From Elizabethkingia miricola (GTDB lineage Bacteria; Bacteroidota; Bacteroidia; Flavobacteriales; Weeksellaceae), in assembly GCF_001675285.1 (NCBI RefSeq), contig NZ_LSGQ01000028.1, positions 62,001 to 126,000 of the forward strand: DNA of 64,000 nucleotides, in the 5' to 3' direction. How positions within the stretch are numbered: position 1 is the stretch's first letter; each line of letters starts with the position of its first letter. The notes under the pieces were generated by a model, which saw only the letters and a list, made by a program, of their open reading frames with translations, was not told the origin of the DNA and made no database searches. Position numbers and translations under genes: made by a program. Positions 27,437 to 35,662 of the stretch are shown one piece after another.

Positions 27437-28312
27437 ATGAAAGCTAATATGCTGGAAAGCAATTCCGTAAAAAAAGCAGAGATTATCAAAGTTAAGGACA
27501 ACCTGGGTTTTTCTTATACAGATGATATTGCTGTGGAGGAACCTTTGGAAATAAGAGTGACTTATGGTCCCAAAGAACAAAAACAGAGCAAAAATATATC
27601 TGTTACTATGCGGACACCGGGATATGATGAAGAACTTGCTGCAGGTTTTTTGTTCACAGAAGGTATTATTTCCGGCGATCAGCAAATTATAAAAGTAACA
27701 CATCCTCAAGCCGAATGTTCCAGAAATCAGGAGAATATTATAATAGTTGAGTTGGTCGATGACTTTATCCCTCAACTAATGAAGACAGATCGGAATTTTT
27801 ATACAACCTCTAGTTGTGGAGTATGTGGAAAAGGATCTATAGAATCTATAAGAACAGTAAGCCCTTTTAACAACAATGATAAAGAAGATTATAATCTGTC
27901 TCTGGAAATCTTGTATCAGTTATCAGATAAGCTTCGTTCATTTCAGAGTAATTTTAGCTCTACCGGAGGAATACATGCGTCGGGAATGTTTGATTCAAAC
28001 GGAAACTTATTGGCTTTACGGGAGGATGTAGGAAGGCATAATGCTTTGGATAAACTTATTGGTCATGCTTTGTTTACAAAACAGTTACCCCTTAAAGATA
28101 AAATATTGGTATTAAGCGGGCGGGCAAGTTTTGAACTTATTCAGAAAGCAGCAATGGCAGGGATTCCTGTTGTTGTAGCAATAGGAGCTCCTTCCAGTCT
28201 TGCTGTTGATCTTGCAAAAGAATTCGATATCACCTTATTAGGTTTTCTCAGGGATAACCGATTCAATATTTACCATACAGGCAGTAATTTTAAAATCGAC
28301 AACTTATTATGA
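27437..28312 (+). CDS. fdhD: Formate dehydrogenase accessory sulfurtransferase FdhD
   Basis: 291 residues. The Cys-Gly-Val-Cys motif in SSCGVCGKGS (Cys127, Cys130) is the site that carries sulfur from a cysteine desulfurase to bis-MGD. TGGIHASGMF, REDVGRHNALDKLIG and VLSGRASFELIQKAA follow as in the family. FdhD sulfurates the cofactor of formate-dehydrogenase-type enzymes. The molybdo-oxidoreductase two genes downstream is the obvious client. It overlaps the next gene by 4 bp. Confidence 0.94.
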   Translation: MKANMLESNSVKKAEIIKVKDNLGFSYTDDIAVEEPLEIRVTYGPKEQKQSKNISVTMRTPGYDEELAAGFLFTEGIISGDQQIIKVTHPQAECSRNQENIIIVELVDDFIPQLMKTDRNFYTTSSCGVCGKGSIESIRTVSPFNNNDKEDYNLSLEILYQLSDKLRSFQSNFSSTGGIHASGMFDSNGNLLALREDVGRHNALDKLIGHALFTKQLPLKDKILVLSGRASFELIQKAAMAGIPVVVAIGAPSSLAVDLAKEFDITLLGFLRDNRFNIYHTGSNFKIDNLL

Positions 28313-28659
28313 AAATAAGAATTAAAGATAATTCAGTAAGATTTCGTCTTACTCAGTCAGAAGTTCACGAGCTAGGAGAAAATGGGATTGTTTCCAGTTT
28401 AACTCAGTTTGCAGATCGTCCGTTTATTTATATGGTAAAAAGAACGAATGATACAGAACTTTCTGCAGATTTTGTTGAAAACAGAATCGTCATGAAAATG
28501 CCGGAAGCCATGGTTGAGGAGCTCGTAATGACAGACATAGTTGGTTTTGATGGAGAGTCCGGGATTGTAAAGCTTCTGATAGAAAAGGACTTTGTTTGTA
28601 TAGACAATACCGTGGAAGATCAGAGCGACAATTATCCGAATCCTAATATTAAATGCTAA
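28309..28659 (+). CDS. DUF7009-like small protein between fdhD and the oxidoreductase
   Basis: A 116-residue soluble protein starting MKIRIKDNSVRFRLTQSEV, which I associate with DUF7009 of Bacteroidota. It is predicted to be mainly beta. Its ATG overlaps the fdhD stop (ATGA) and it ends 21 bp before the oxidoreductase gene, so it is tightly bound to the molybdo-enzyme unit. A chaperone or maturation role is inferred from that position only. Confidence 0.6.
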   Translation: MKIRIKDNSVRFRLTQSEVHELGENGIVSSLTQFADRPFIYMVKRTNDTELSADFVENRIVMKMPEAMVEELVMTDIVGFDGESGIVKLLIEKDFVCIDNTVEDQSDNYPNPNIKC

Positions 28660-28680
28660 TCGTCCTTAAATAAAAAGGCT

Positions 28681-31074
28681 ATGGAAGGAATTGATAAAAA
28701 CAAAATTGAAGAAGAGATTCACAATGAGCCTAGTGCCGAGAATCCTTTTACTTTACTTGACCTTAAGCTTACCCATGTAGAAAATAAAGCTGCAGGCGTG
28801 CCTGCTGTAATGGCTGCATTTAGTGATTTGTTTGAAGAAAAAACTCCCGTCCGCGGAATGAGGGCATTGTTCAAAATGAATCAGATGGGCGGATTCGACT
28901 GTCCGAGCTGTGCATGGCCTGATCCGGATGATGAACGTTCAGCTCTTGGTGAATATTGTGAAAATGGCGCAAAGGCTTTAGCCGAAGAAGCTACAACGAA
29001 AACGGTTACTCCGGAATTTTTCAAGCAAAATTCACTGTCAGATCTTGCTAAATTAGACGATTATCAGATTGGTAAAATGGGAAGGCTTACCGATCCTGTG
29101 TATTTACCAGAAGGCGGTACACATTACGAGCCAATTAGCTGGGATCACGCTTTCAAAAAAATTGCGGAACACCTCAATGCGTTAGAGTCTCCGGATGAAG
29201 CCGCTTTTTATACTTCCGGAAGAACCAGTAATGAAGCTTCATTTGTATATCAATTGTTTGCAAAGGAGTTTGGAACCAATAATATGCCGGACTGTTCCAA
29301 TATGTGTCATGAAACATCAGGATCTGCATTACGGCCTACTATAGGAATTGGCAAAGGAACAGTAACTTTAGAAGACTTTCATGATTCCGAAGTTATTGTC
29401 ATTATAGGTCAGAATCCGGGAACTAATGCACCAAGGATGATGAGTGCTCTGGCAAAAGCGAAAAAGAACGGTGCTAAAATTATAGCGGTAAATCCGTTAC
29501 CGGAAGCAGGGTTAATGGGATTTATCAATCCCCAAAGCGTTAAAGAAATTATTACCGGAGGTGTTCAGCTGGCTGATTTATATCTGCCTGTAAAGATAAA
29601 TGGCGATATGGCTCTTCTGAAAGCGCTTGAACTTTTACTAATCGAATTTGAGAAGAATAATCCGGGTAGGGTTTTCGATAATCAGTTTATAGAAGAGAAA
29701 ACCATAGGTTATGAAGAATTCTTAAAACAGTTTGATCATTATAAACTTGAAGAGTTAGCCGAACTTTCAGGAGTTTCTAAAGAAGCATTATGCCAGGCTG
29801 CTGAAATGATTGCTTTTAAAAAGCGGATTATCATCAGCTGGGGAATGGGGCTTACCCAACAGCCAAATGGTGTAGATATGCTACGTGAAATTCTGAATAT
29901 TATATTGCTTAAAGGAAGTATCGGAATACAGGGAGGCGGACTTTGTCCGGTTCGTGGACACAGTAATGTTCAGGGGAACAGAACGATGATGATTGATGAG
30001 AAACCTACCGACGAACAGCTTGACCGTCTTGAGAATTTCTTTGGTTTCAAAGTACCAAGGAAACATGGTTACGATGTTGTTCGGGCAATAAAAGCCATCC
30101 ATGAAGAAAAGATAAAAGTGATGTTTTGCATGGGCGGTAACTTTCTCTCCGCAACACCGGATACCACTTATACAGCTCATGCGCTAAGAAAGCTAAATTT
30201 GCTGGTATGTGTTTCTACGAAACTAAACAGAGGGCATTTGGTTCATGGTAAAGAAGCACTGATTTTACCAACCTACGGACGAAGTGATAAAGATATTGTA
30301 AACGGAGAAATACAAATTGTATCAACTGAAAATTCTATGGGTGTTGTTCAGGATTCTAAAGGAATGCTGGATGCTGTTTCCGATAATCTGGTAAATGAAA
30401 CTCAGATAGTCTGCCGTATGGCAATGGCTACTTTAGGTGAAAAGGCAGTTGTCAACTGGCAGCGTTATCATGATAGTTATGATGCTGTTCGTGATGATAT
30501 AGAACAATGCATACCTGGTTTTGAAGATTATAATATCCGCGTTCGTCAAAAAGGAGGTTTTTACCTGCCAAATGCTGCACGGGATGAACAATATTTCTCT
30601 AAAGAGCTAGGTGGGCGTGCTCCATTTACATTAACAGAGATTCCTGATAACACACTTGCTGCTGATGAATACATGATGGCTACTACCAGAACCCATGATC
30701 AGTTTAATACAACCATCTACGGATTGGATGATCGTTACAGGGGGATTAAAAATGAACGCCGGGTTATTTTTATGAATCAAAAAGATATTGACAAAGCCGG
30801 ATTAAAAGCTGGAGACAAAGTCGACTTATACAATTATGATGATAATATCGAAAGGGTAGCACCTTTATTCATTATTGTTTCTTATAAAATTCCGGAGAAA
30901 AATACCGTAACCTATTTCCCGGAAACCAATGTATTGGTGTCGGTAAATAATGTGGTGAAAGAAAGCAATATGCCGGCTTCCAAATATGTGAAGATTAAAA
31001 TAAAAAAACATGACCCCGAAGTTTATAAAAAGGTAGACGAAATGCTTTATCGGGGTGCAATTCAAAGGCCTTAA
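28681..31074 (+). CDS. FdhF/YdeP-family molybdopterin oxidoreductase
   Basis: 797 residues of the DMSO-reductase superfamily. The N-terminal GFDCPSCAWPD (Cys74, Cys77) is the YdeP-type cysteine motif. WDHAFKKIAEHL, SNMCHETSG, GQNPGTNAPRMM, RGHSNVQGNRT and the C-terminal TTRTHDQFNTT bis-MGD-binding blocks are seen in order. No signal peptide, so it is cytoplasmic. YdeP-type proteins are linked to formate or acid-stress metabolism, but their substrate is not established. Clustering with fdhD implies a sulfurated cofactor. Confidence 0.9.
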   Translation: MEGIDKNKIEEEIHNEPSAENPFTLLDLKLTHVENKAAGVPAVMAAFSDLFEEKTPVRGMRALFKMNQMGGFDCPSCAWPDPDDERSALGEYCENGAKALAEEATTKTVTPEFFKQNSLSDLAKLDDYQIGKMGRLTDPVYLPEGGTHYEPISWDHAFKKIAEHLNALESPDEAAFYTSGRTSNEASFVYQLFAKEFGTNNMPDCSNMCHETSGSALRPTIGIGKGTVTLEDFHDSEVIVIIGQNPGTNAPRMMSALAKAKKNGAKIIAVNPLPEAGLMGFINPQSVKEIITGGVQLADLYLPVKINGDMALLKALELLLIEFEKNNPGRVFDNQFIEEKTIGYEEFLKQFDHYKLEELAELSGVSKEALCQAAEMIAFKKRIIISWGMGLTQQPNGVDMLREILNIILLKGSIGIQGGGLCPVRGHSNVQGNRTMMIDEKPTDEQLDRLENFFGFKVPRKHGYDVVRAIKAIHEEKIKVMFCMGGNFLSATPDTTYTAHALRKLNLLVCVSTKLNRGHLVHGKEALILPTYGRSDKDIVNGEIQIVSTENSMGVVQDSKGMLDAVSDNLVNETQIVCRMAMATLGEKAVVNWQRYHDSYDAVRDDIEQCIPGFEDYNIRVRQKGGFYLPNAARDEQYFSKELGGRAPFTLTEIPDNTLAADEYMMATTRTHDQFNTTIYGLDDRYRGIKNERRVIFMNQKDIDKAGLKAGDKVDLYNYDDNIERVAPLFIIVSYKIPEKNTVTYFPETNVLVSVNNVVKESNMPASKYVKIKIKKHDPEVYKKVDEMLYRGAIQRP

Positions 31075-31099
31075 ATTCTTTATTACAATCTATTTATAT

Positions 31100-31585
31100 A
31101 TGAAAAAAATACAGCTTTTAATATTTCTGCTTGTTTTCAGTTGGGCATTCAGCCAATCGGATTTTAAACTCAAAGTGAATGGTGATGTTTTACATCCGCT
31201 GGAACTTTCATTATCCGATTTATCAAGCATGCCGCATAAAAATGCTTCTTTAAAAGACAAAGATGGCAATACCCATATTTATTCGGGAGTTGCTTTGCAG
31301 GACATTCTATTAAAAGCAGGAGTACCTTCCGGCAAGGAATTGCATGGTGAGAATCTTTCAAAATACTTACTTGTAAAATGTACAGATGGCTATCAGGTAT
31401 TATTTTCTCTTGCGGAATTGGACCCTTCTATAGCTGATAAAAATATAATTATTGCTGATAAAGTAGATGGAAAGCCTTTACCGGAAGCAAAAGGTCCGCT
31501 TCGGATTATTGCTGAAGGGGAGAAGAAGCCGGCACGAAGCTCTTATCAGGTAGCGGCTTTGGTCATCGGAAAAATTAGCAAATAG
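31100..31585 (+). CDS. Exported small sulfite-oxidase-fold (molybdopterin-binding domain) protein
   Basis: About 161 residues. I chose the ATG at 31100 because it gives a clean signal peptide (LLVFSWAFSQS); a longer frame to 31055 overlaps the oxidoreductase. The mature part, LKVNGDVLHPLELSLSDLSSMPH ... LLVKCTDGYQVLFSLAEL ... KGPLRIIAEGEKKPARS, matches the stand-alone oxidoreductase molybdopterin-binding domain. Only one cysteine remains in the mature region. Whether it binds Moco is unknown. Exported location contrasts with the cytoplasmic oxidoreductase. Confidence 0.72.
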   Translation: MKKIQLLIFLLVFSWAFSQSDFKLKVNGDVLHPLELSLSDLSSMPHKNASLKDKDGNTHIYSGVALQDILLKAGVPSGKELHGENLSKYLLVKCTDGYQVLFSLAELDPSIADKNIIIADKVDGKPLPEAKGPLRIIAEGEKKPARSSYQVAALVIGKISK

Positions 31586-31603
31586 CATTCAGTTAAAAGC
31601 ATT

Positions 31604-32515
31604 ATGATCATACGTAAGAAAGAAAATTGGTTCAGAATGCTCTTTATCTGGCATGGCTCTGTGCTGCCGGCACTATTACCACGACTATTAATTTTATTTG
31701 CTTTATCATTATTAGTAGCCTATTTTCACGGAACTGTATTTTCATTCAAGATTCCGCTTAATACAGCTCCATTAACATTATTTGGTTTTGTACTGGCGCT
31801 TTTTCTGGGATTCCGTAATAATGTTAGCTATGAGCGTTTCTGGGAAGGTAGAAAACTCTGGGGTGCTTTATTGAATACCTCACGTTCGCTGGTACGACAG
31901 GCACTTACTTTAGGAGATACAGATAAAGCTTCTGTATCGGAATTTGTTCAGCTCGTCAGCGCCTTTGTTTATGCACTCAAGCATCAGTTAAGAGGCACAG
32001 ATCCAAAAGAAGATTTGCAGATCAGACTTACAGCAGAACAGTTCAGTATAGCTGAAGAATCGAAGTATAAACCTGTTATTATGATGAGGCTAATGGCGGA
32101 ATGGGTACAACAGGCGAGATCAGAAAACAGAATAGATTCTATCCAACAAACCCGTTTTGATGAGAATTTTGATAAACTGGCAGACGTTGTAGGGGGCTGC
32201 GAGCGGATTGTCTCCACACCAATTCCGTATAGTTATCAGGTTTTATTACATCGCACCGTTTATATCTATTGCTTTTTATTACCTTTTGCTTTAGTAGATT
32301 CTTTAGGATGGTTTATGCCATTTATTGTTGTTTTTATTGCTTACACTTTTGTAGCCTTCGAAGCCATTGCCGATGAAATTGAAGAACCTTTCGGCACTGA
32401 TGCCAATGATCTGGCACTAAACAGCATGTGCATAATGATTGATGAAACCATTCATGAAATGTCAGGAGAGCATGTAGATGTTTTGCAGAAAACGAAGCAG
32501 ACAATTATTGACTAG
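31604..32515 (+). CDS. Bestrophin-family ion channel
   Basis: 303 residues. The signature includes LFGFVLALFLGFRNNVSYERFWEGRKLWG near the N-terminus and a C-terminal DEIEEPFGTDANDLALN segment. Bacterial bestrophins (UPF0187) form pentameric anion or cation channels in the inner membrane. It follows the small Moco-domain protein by 18 bp and appears to be the last gene of the plus-strand set, though its link to molybdo-enzyme function is unclear. Confidence 0.9.
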   Translation: MIIRKKENWFRMLFIWHGSVLPALLPRLLILFALSLLVAYFHGTVFSFKIPLNTAPLTLFGFVLALFLGFRNNVSYERFWEGRKLWGALLNTSRSLVRQALTLGDTDKASVSEFVQLVSAFVYALKHQLRGTDPKEDLQIRLTAEQFSIAEESKYKPVIMMRLMAEWVQQARSENRIDSIQQTRFDENFDKLADVVGGCERIVSTPIPYSYQVLLHRTVYIYCFLLPFALVDSLGWFMPFIVVFIAYTFVAFEAIADEIEEPFGTDANDLALNSMCIMIDETIHEMSGEHVDVLQKTKQTIID

Positions 32516-32570
32516 CATTTTGAACGATTTAAGTTTATAATAGGCTGCTTATTAAAACAGGGCTGACATT

Positions 32571-32644
32571 AAATTAAAACCATTAAGAAATTAAGATTAT
32601 TAAGCACATTTGATCAGATAGCTAAATCTCATAAATTCCTAAAT
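32571..32644. repeat. Imperfect direct repeat, unit 1
   Basis: About 70 bp beginning AAATTAAAACCATTAAGA and ending TAAATG. It recurs at 32718-32784 with a few differences. Both are non-coding. Confidence 0.6.
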
Positions 32645-32717
32645 GTTAAGTTTATAGCAGAATGTCTGGGGGTTACATTATTATAAATAGTACAATGCTA
32701 TGATTATGCTAAATATC

Positions 32718-32784
32718 AAATTAAAACCATTAAGAGATTAAGCTTATTAAGTGTATTCGATCCGATGGCTAAATCTTCTAAATG
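32718..32784. repeat. Imperfect direct repeat, unit 2
   Basis: Second copy of the AT-rich unit (AAATTAAAACCATTAAGA start, ATGGCTAAATCTTCTAAATG end). It lies just upstream of the MITE-like element, so the whole 32.5-33.0 kb gap is repeat DNA with no gene. Confidence 0.6.
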
Positions 32785-32798
32785 TTTTAAATAATCTT

Positions 32799-32939
32799 AG
32801 AACCTGTTTAAATTTTGATTAAAAAAATATTAGACTTCGACAGGCTCAGCCTGACACTCCTAAAAGGAAGCTATTTTGGACAAGCAATGTCACTCTGAGC
32901 CTGTCGAAGAGCATTAACAATAAAATTTAAACAGGCTCT
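32799..32939. mobile_element. MITE-like palindromic repeat, copy 1
   Basis: 141 bp bounded by near-perfect 18-bp inverted ends (AGAaCCTGTTTAAATTTT / AAAATTTAAACAGGCTCT). Inside is a second inverted pair built on CTTCGACAGGCTCAG and CTGAGCCTGTCGAAG. No reading frame. A related element is at 50609-50738. Confidence 0.7.
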
Positions 32940-33071
32940 TACTACTAGATGAAATCTCCGTGCTCTAAGAATAGTAGTATGCTAATACAACTTTATGTAT
33001 TTAGTAGCTATTCTGAATACTAAATAATCTAAGGTAAAACCTGCTGACAGACTGCTGTCATAAGAGCTATA

Positions 33072-33079
33072 TACCTTTG
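33072..33079 (+). promoter_or_regulatory. Candidate -7 element of the VOC-family gene
   Basis: TACCTTTG fits TAnnTTTG, 25 bp before the ATG at 33105. Confidence 0.5.
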
Positions 33080-33104
33080 TGTTATAATTTAAAATCTTTA
33101 GAAC

Positions 33105-33518
33105 ATGAATTTAGTATCAGTACGTATTATTACGGAAAATATCGACAGTTTAATAAACTTTTATGAACAGGTTACAGGCATTCAGGCAATACAATACACT
33201 CCTGATTTTGCTGAGATAAAAACTTCAACAGCAACACTGGCTATTGGGAGTACAAGAACATTACAATTCTTTGGTGGGGAAGAAGTGGCTCGGGCTGCTA
33301 AAAATCAAACAGCAATAATAGAGTTTTTTATCGATGATGTGGAATTCGTGTATGAACATTTAAAAGATTATTTGTCTCCGTATATAGTACAGGAACCTAT
33401 AACCATGCCTTGGGGAAATAAATCGTTGCTATTTAGAGATCCTGATGGGAATTTGGTTAATTTCTTTACTCCAGTCAGTAAGGAATCGATTGATAAATTT
33501 ACCCCTGAAAATAATTAA
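33105..33518 (+). CDS. VOC-superfamily (glyoxalase/dioxygenase-like) protein
   Basis: 137 residues with the paired beta-alpha-beta-beta-beta modules of the vicinal oxygen chelate fold. It starts VRIITENIDSLINFYEQVTG and ends MPWGNKSLLFRDPDGNLVNFF, the usual metal-binding strand of the second half. Substrate cannot be assigned. It is convergent with the moeB end of the Moco operon, 16 bp away, and is not obviously part of it. Confidence 0.8.
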   Translation: MNLVSVRIITENIDSLINFYEQVTGIQAIQYTPDFAEIKTSTATLAIGSTRTLQFFGGEEVARAAKNQTAIIEFFIDDVEFVYEHLKDYLSPYIVQEPITMPWGNKSLLFRDPDGNLVNFFTPVSKESIDKFTPENN

Positions 33519-33534
33519 AAATACTATTGTCAGA

Positions 33535-34581
33535 CTATTTACGCTTTACATTATTGATGCCATCCTTTAGAGAAAATATTTCTTTTTCAGGAAATACATC
33601 TTTTATCTTTTTAGCGGCATCCATACTGCGTTTTCCTGATTGACAATATACAACAATAGACTGCAGGGTTGAAGAAATAAAACTAAGCTGATCCTGCAGT
33701 CCTTCCAAAGGAATATTTTTTCCACCTATATTAAAATTTTGATGTTCACTTGTACTGCGTACATCTATTATTTCAAAATCTTCCCAATGCCGGGTTAATT
33801 CTTCAAAAGTAATTAGAGGTATTGTCTGAATCAGGTTTGTAATCTGAACTGTTGATGATTTCTTTAATTTAATAATCTGGGTTCTGCCATTGTTCACATT
33901 CATTATCCAGAGTTTTCCCGCTAAAAGATCTTCAGACCCTGTTAAGTATTTTATAGCTTCATTAGCCTGCATACAGCCTACGACTCCTGCTAATGTAGGA
34001 ATTACACCGCCTTCACGGCAATTAGGTATTTGGGATGCATTCACATCCGGAAATACATCACGGTAATTAGGGCTATAGGTACCGTCTTCTCTATGTATAT
34101 TCCAAATACTTACCTGACCTTCATACTGATATATCGCTCCGTAGACCAAAGGTTTCCCGGTAAGAACACAAGCATCATTCAACAGGTACTTTGTTTCGAA
34201 ATTATCGGTACCTTCGATGATCAGATCATATCCTGAGATGAGGTTTATTACATTTTCAGAGGTTACACGAAAGTTAAGAGGAATAATATTTACAGATGGA
34301 TTTTGCTGCTGTAGTTTTTTGGCGGCGACTTCGACCTTAGGTAATCCAATATCTTCAGGAGTATATAAGATCTGACGGTGCAGATTGCTTACAGATATAA
34401 TATCATCATCTGCAATACCAATAGTACCAATACCGGAAGATGCAAGATATTGGGCACATGGACAACCTAATCCACCCATTCCGATAATCAGAACACGGGC
34501 ATCTTTTAATAATTTCTGAGAAGAAATACCAAATCCGGGTAAAGCTATCTGGCATTGATAACGTTCAGAATAATCTTCCAT
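33535..34581 (-). CDS. moeB: MoeB/ThiF-type adenylyltransferase fused to a rhodanese domain
   Basis: 348 residues. The N-terminal E1-like domain has GMGGLGCPCAQYLASSGIG for ATP binding, then DNFETKYLLNDAC and an NCREGGVIPTLAGVVG loop. A C-terminal rhodanese domain carries VVYCQSGKRS with active Cys313. It should adenylate the MoaD C-terminus and help load sulfur. The usual CxxC zinc knuckle before the catalytic loop is absent (the region reads YSPNYRDVF). ThiS could be an alternative partner, but the operon argues for MoaD. It starts 1 bp after mobA. Confidence 0.88.
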   Translation of the reverse strand: MEDYSERYQCQIALPGFGISSQKLLKDARVLIIGMGGLGCPCAQYLASSGIGTIGIADDDIISVSNLHRQILYTPEDIGLPKVEVAAKKLQQQNPSVNIIPLNFRVTSENVINLISGYDLIIEGTDNFETKYLLNDACVLTGKPLVYGAIYQYEGQVSIWNIHREDGTYSPNYRDVFPDVNASQIPNCREGGVIPTLAGVVGCMQANEAIKYLTGSEDLLAGKLWIMNVNNGRTQIIKLKKSSTVQITNLIQTIPLITFEELTRHWEDFEIIDVRSTSEHQNFNIGGKNIPLEGLQDQLSFISSTLQSIVVYCQSGKRSMDAAKKIKDVFPEKEIFSLKDGINNVKRK

Positions 34582-34582
34582 G

Positions 34583-35194
34583 TCAATTTTTTTTATTCAG
34601 AAATTGCTGTGCTTTCGTGGCTTCTTCTGGTGTGTTCACATTCATCAGGGCATCCGGATTCTGAGGGTTCAGAATAAGAGTGTCACTATTAATTAACACT
34701 TTTCTTGGGCAGGTGTTCCCAATTCCTAAGAAGTTTAATAAAATGGGGTAACTTTTAGGCTCCCAAATGGTGATTAAAGGTTCAGGCAACCTATCAAACG
34801 GACTTTCATAGGTTGTTGCTGTTTTCTCAGGATCTCGTGATTCTGTAAGAAACTGTAATGATTTCTTATCCAGTAAGGGGAGGTCGCAGGCTACAACCAG
34901 CCAGGCTTTGTCTCTTTGAGAACGCAGAGCAGAAAGTATTCCGCCAAATGGTCCCATATTCAGAAAGGTATCTGTGAGTGCATTGTAGCTGGTATCGAAA
35001 TTTTCTAACTGATCTTGTCTGCAGGAAATAAAAACCTCATCGCAAAATGGAGCCAGTAAGTCTGCAGCATAATAGCGCTGTTCTTTTCCGTGCCATTTCA
35101 GCTGGTCTTTAGCTGTTCCCATTCTTGTGCTTTTGCCACCAGCAAGAACAAGCCCGTTAATAGAAGGGATTCTATTCTGTTCTTCTGAAATCAT
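34583..35194 (-). CDS. mobA: Molybdenum cofactor guanylyltransferase
   Basis: 203 residues. The nucleotide-binding signature GLVLAGGKSTRMGTAKDQL (14-32) and ACDLPLLDKKSL identify the MobA type, which links GMP to molybdopterin to give MGD. This cofactor form is needed by the YdeP-type oxidoreductase on the other strand. The start overlaps the end of moaC by 23 bp, indicating coupled translation. Confidence 0.88.
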   Translation of the reverse strand: MISEEQNRIPSINGLVLAGGKSTRMGTAKDQLKWHGKEQRYYAADLLAPFCDEVFISCRQDQLENFDTSYNALTDTFLNMGPFGGILSALRSQRDKAWLVVACDLPLLDKKSLQFLTESRDPEKTATTYESPFDRLPEPLITIWEPKSYPILLNFLGIGNTCPRKVLINSDTLILNPQNPDALMNVNTPEEATKAQQFLNKKN

Positions 35195-35651
35195 TTTTTC
35201 CGCCGGTTTTTTCTATTAATTTAATTTCCTTGATGCAAATATCATGACTTAAAGCCTTGCACATATCATATATGGTTAATGCCGCTACAGAGGCACCTGT
35301 AAGAGCTTCCATTTCTATTCCTGTTTTAGCTTCAACCTCCGCTGTACAATAAATCTCAATTTCATTCTGATCATTAATATCTACGCTGATCTCACAATTT
35401 TCAAGTCCTATGGGATGGCAAAGCGGGATCAATTCTCCTGTTTTCTTTGCTGCCATAATACCTGCTATAATTGCAGTTTGAAATACAGAACCTTTTGGGG
35501 TTTTAAAGTCTCCTTCTTTTAACTTCTGTAATATATGTTCTGGAATATTAACTGTTGCTTTTGCAATAGCTTTTCTTCTTGTAACAGGCTTTTCGCTGAC
35601 GTTTACAATTGAGGGTTCCAGTTTCTGATTAAGGTGTGAAAAGTCTGTCAT
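35172..35651 (-). CDS. moaC: Cyclic pyranopterin monophosphate synthase
   Basis: 159 residues. KKTGELIPLCHPIGLENCEI, VEAKTGIEMEALTGASVAALTIYDMCKA and the C-terminal IKLIEKTGGKND are the strongly conserved MoaC blocks. It converts the MoaA product 3',8-cyclo-GTP to cPMP. Unlike some Bacteroidota it is not fused to MoaB. It follows the YhcG-like nuclease gene by 11 bp. Confidence 0.95.
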   Translation of the reverse strand: MTDFSHLNQKLEPSIVNVSEKPVTRRKAIAKATVNIPEHILQKLKEGDFKTPKGSVFQTAIIAGIMAAKKTGELIPLCHPIGLENCEISVDINDQNEIEIYCTAEVEAKTGIEMEALTGASVAALTIYDMCKALSHDICIKEIKLIEKTGGKNDFRRTE

Positions 35652-35662
35652 TTCTGATTGCT

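Noticed and set aside
31055-31099. Upstream start for the small Moco-domain protein
   Set aside because: It overlaps the oxidoreductase gene and spoils the signal peptide. The ATG at 31100 gives a clean one.
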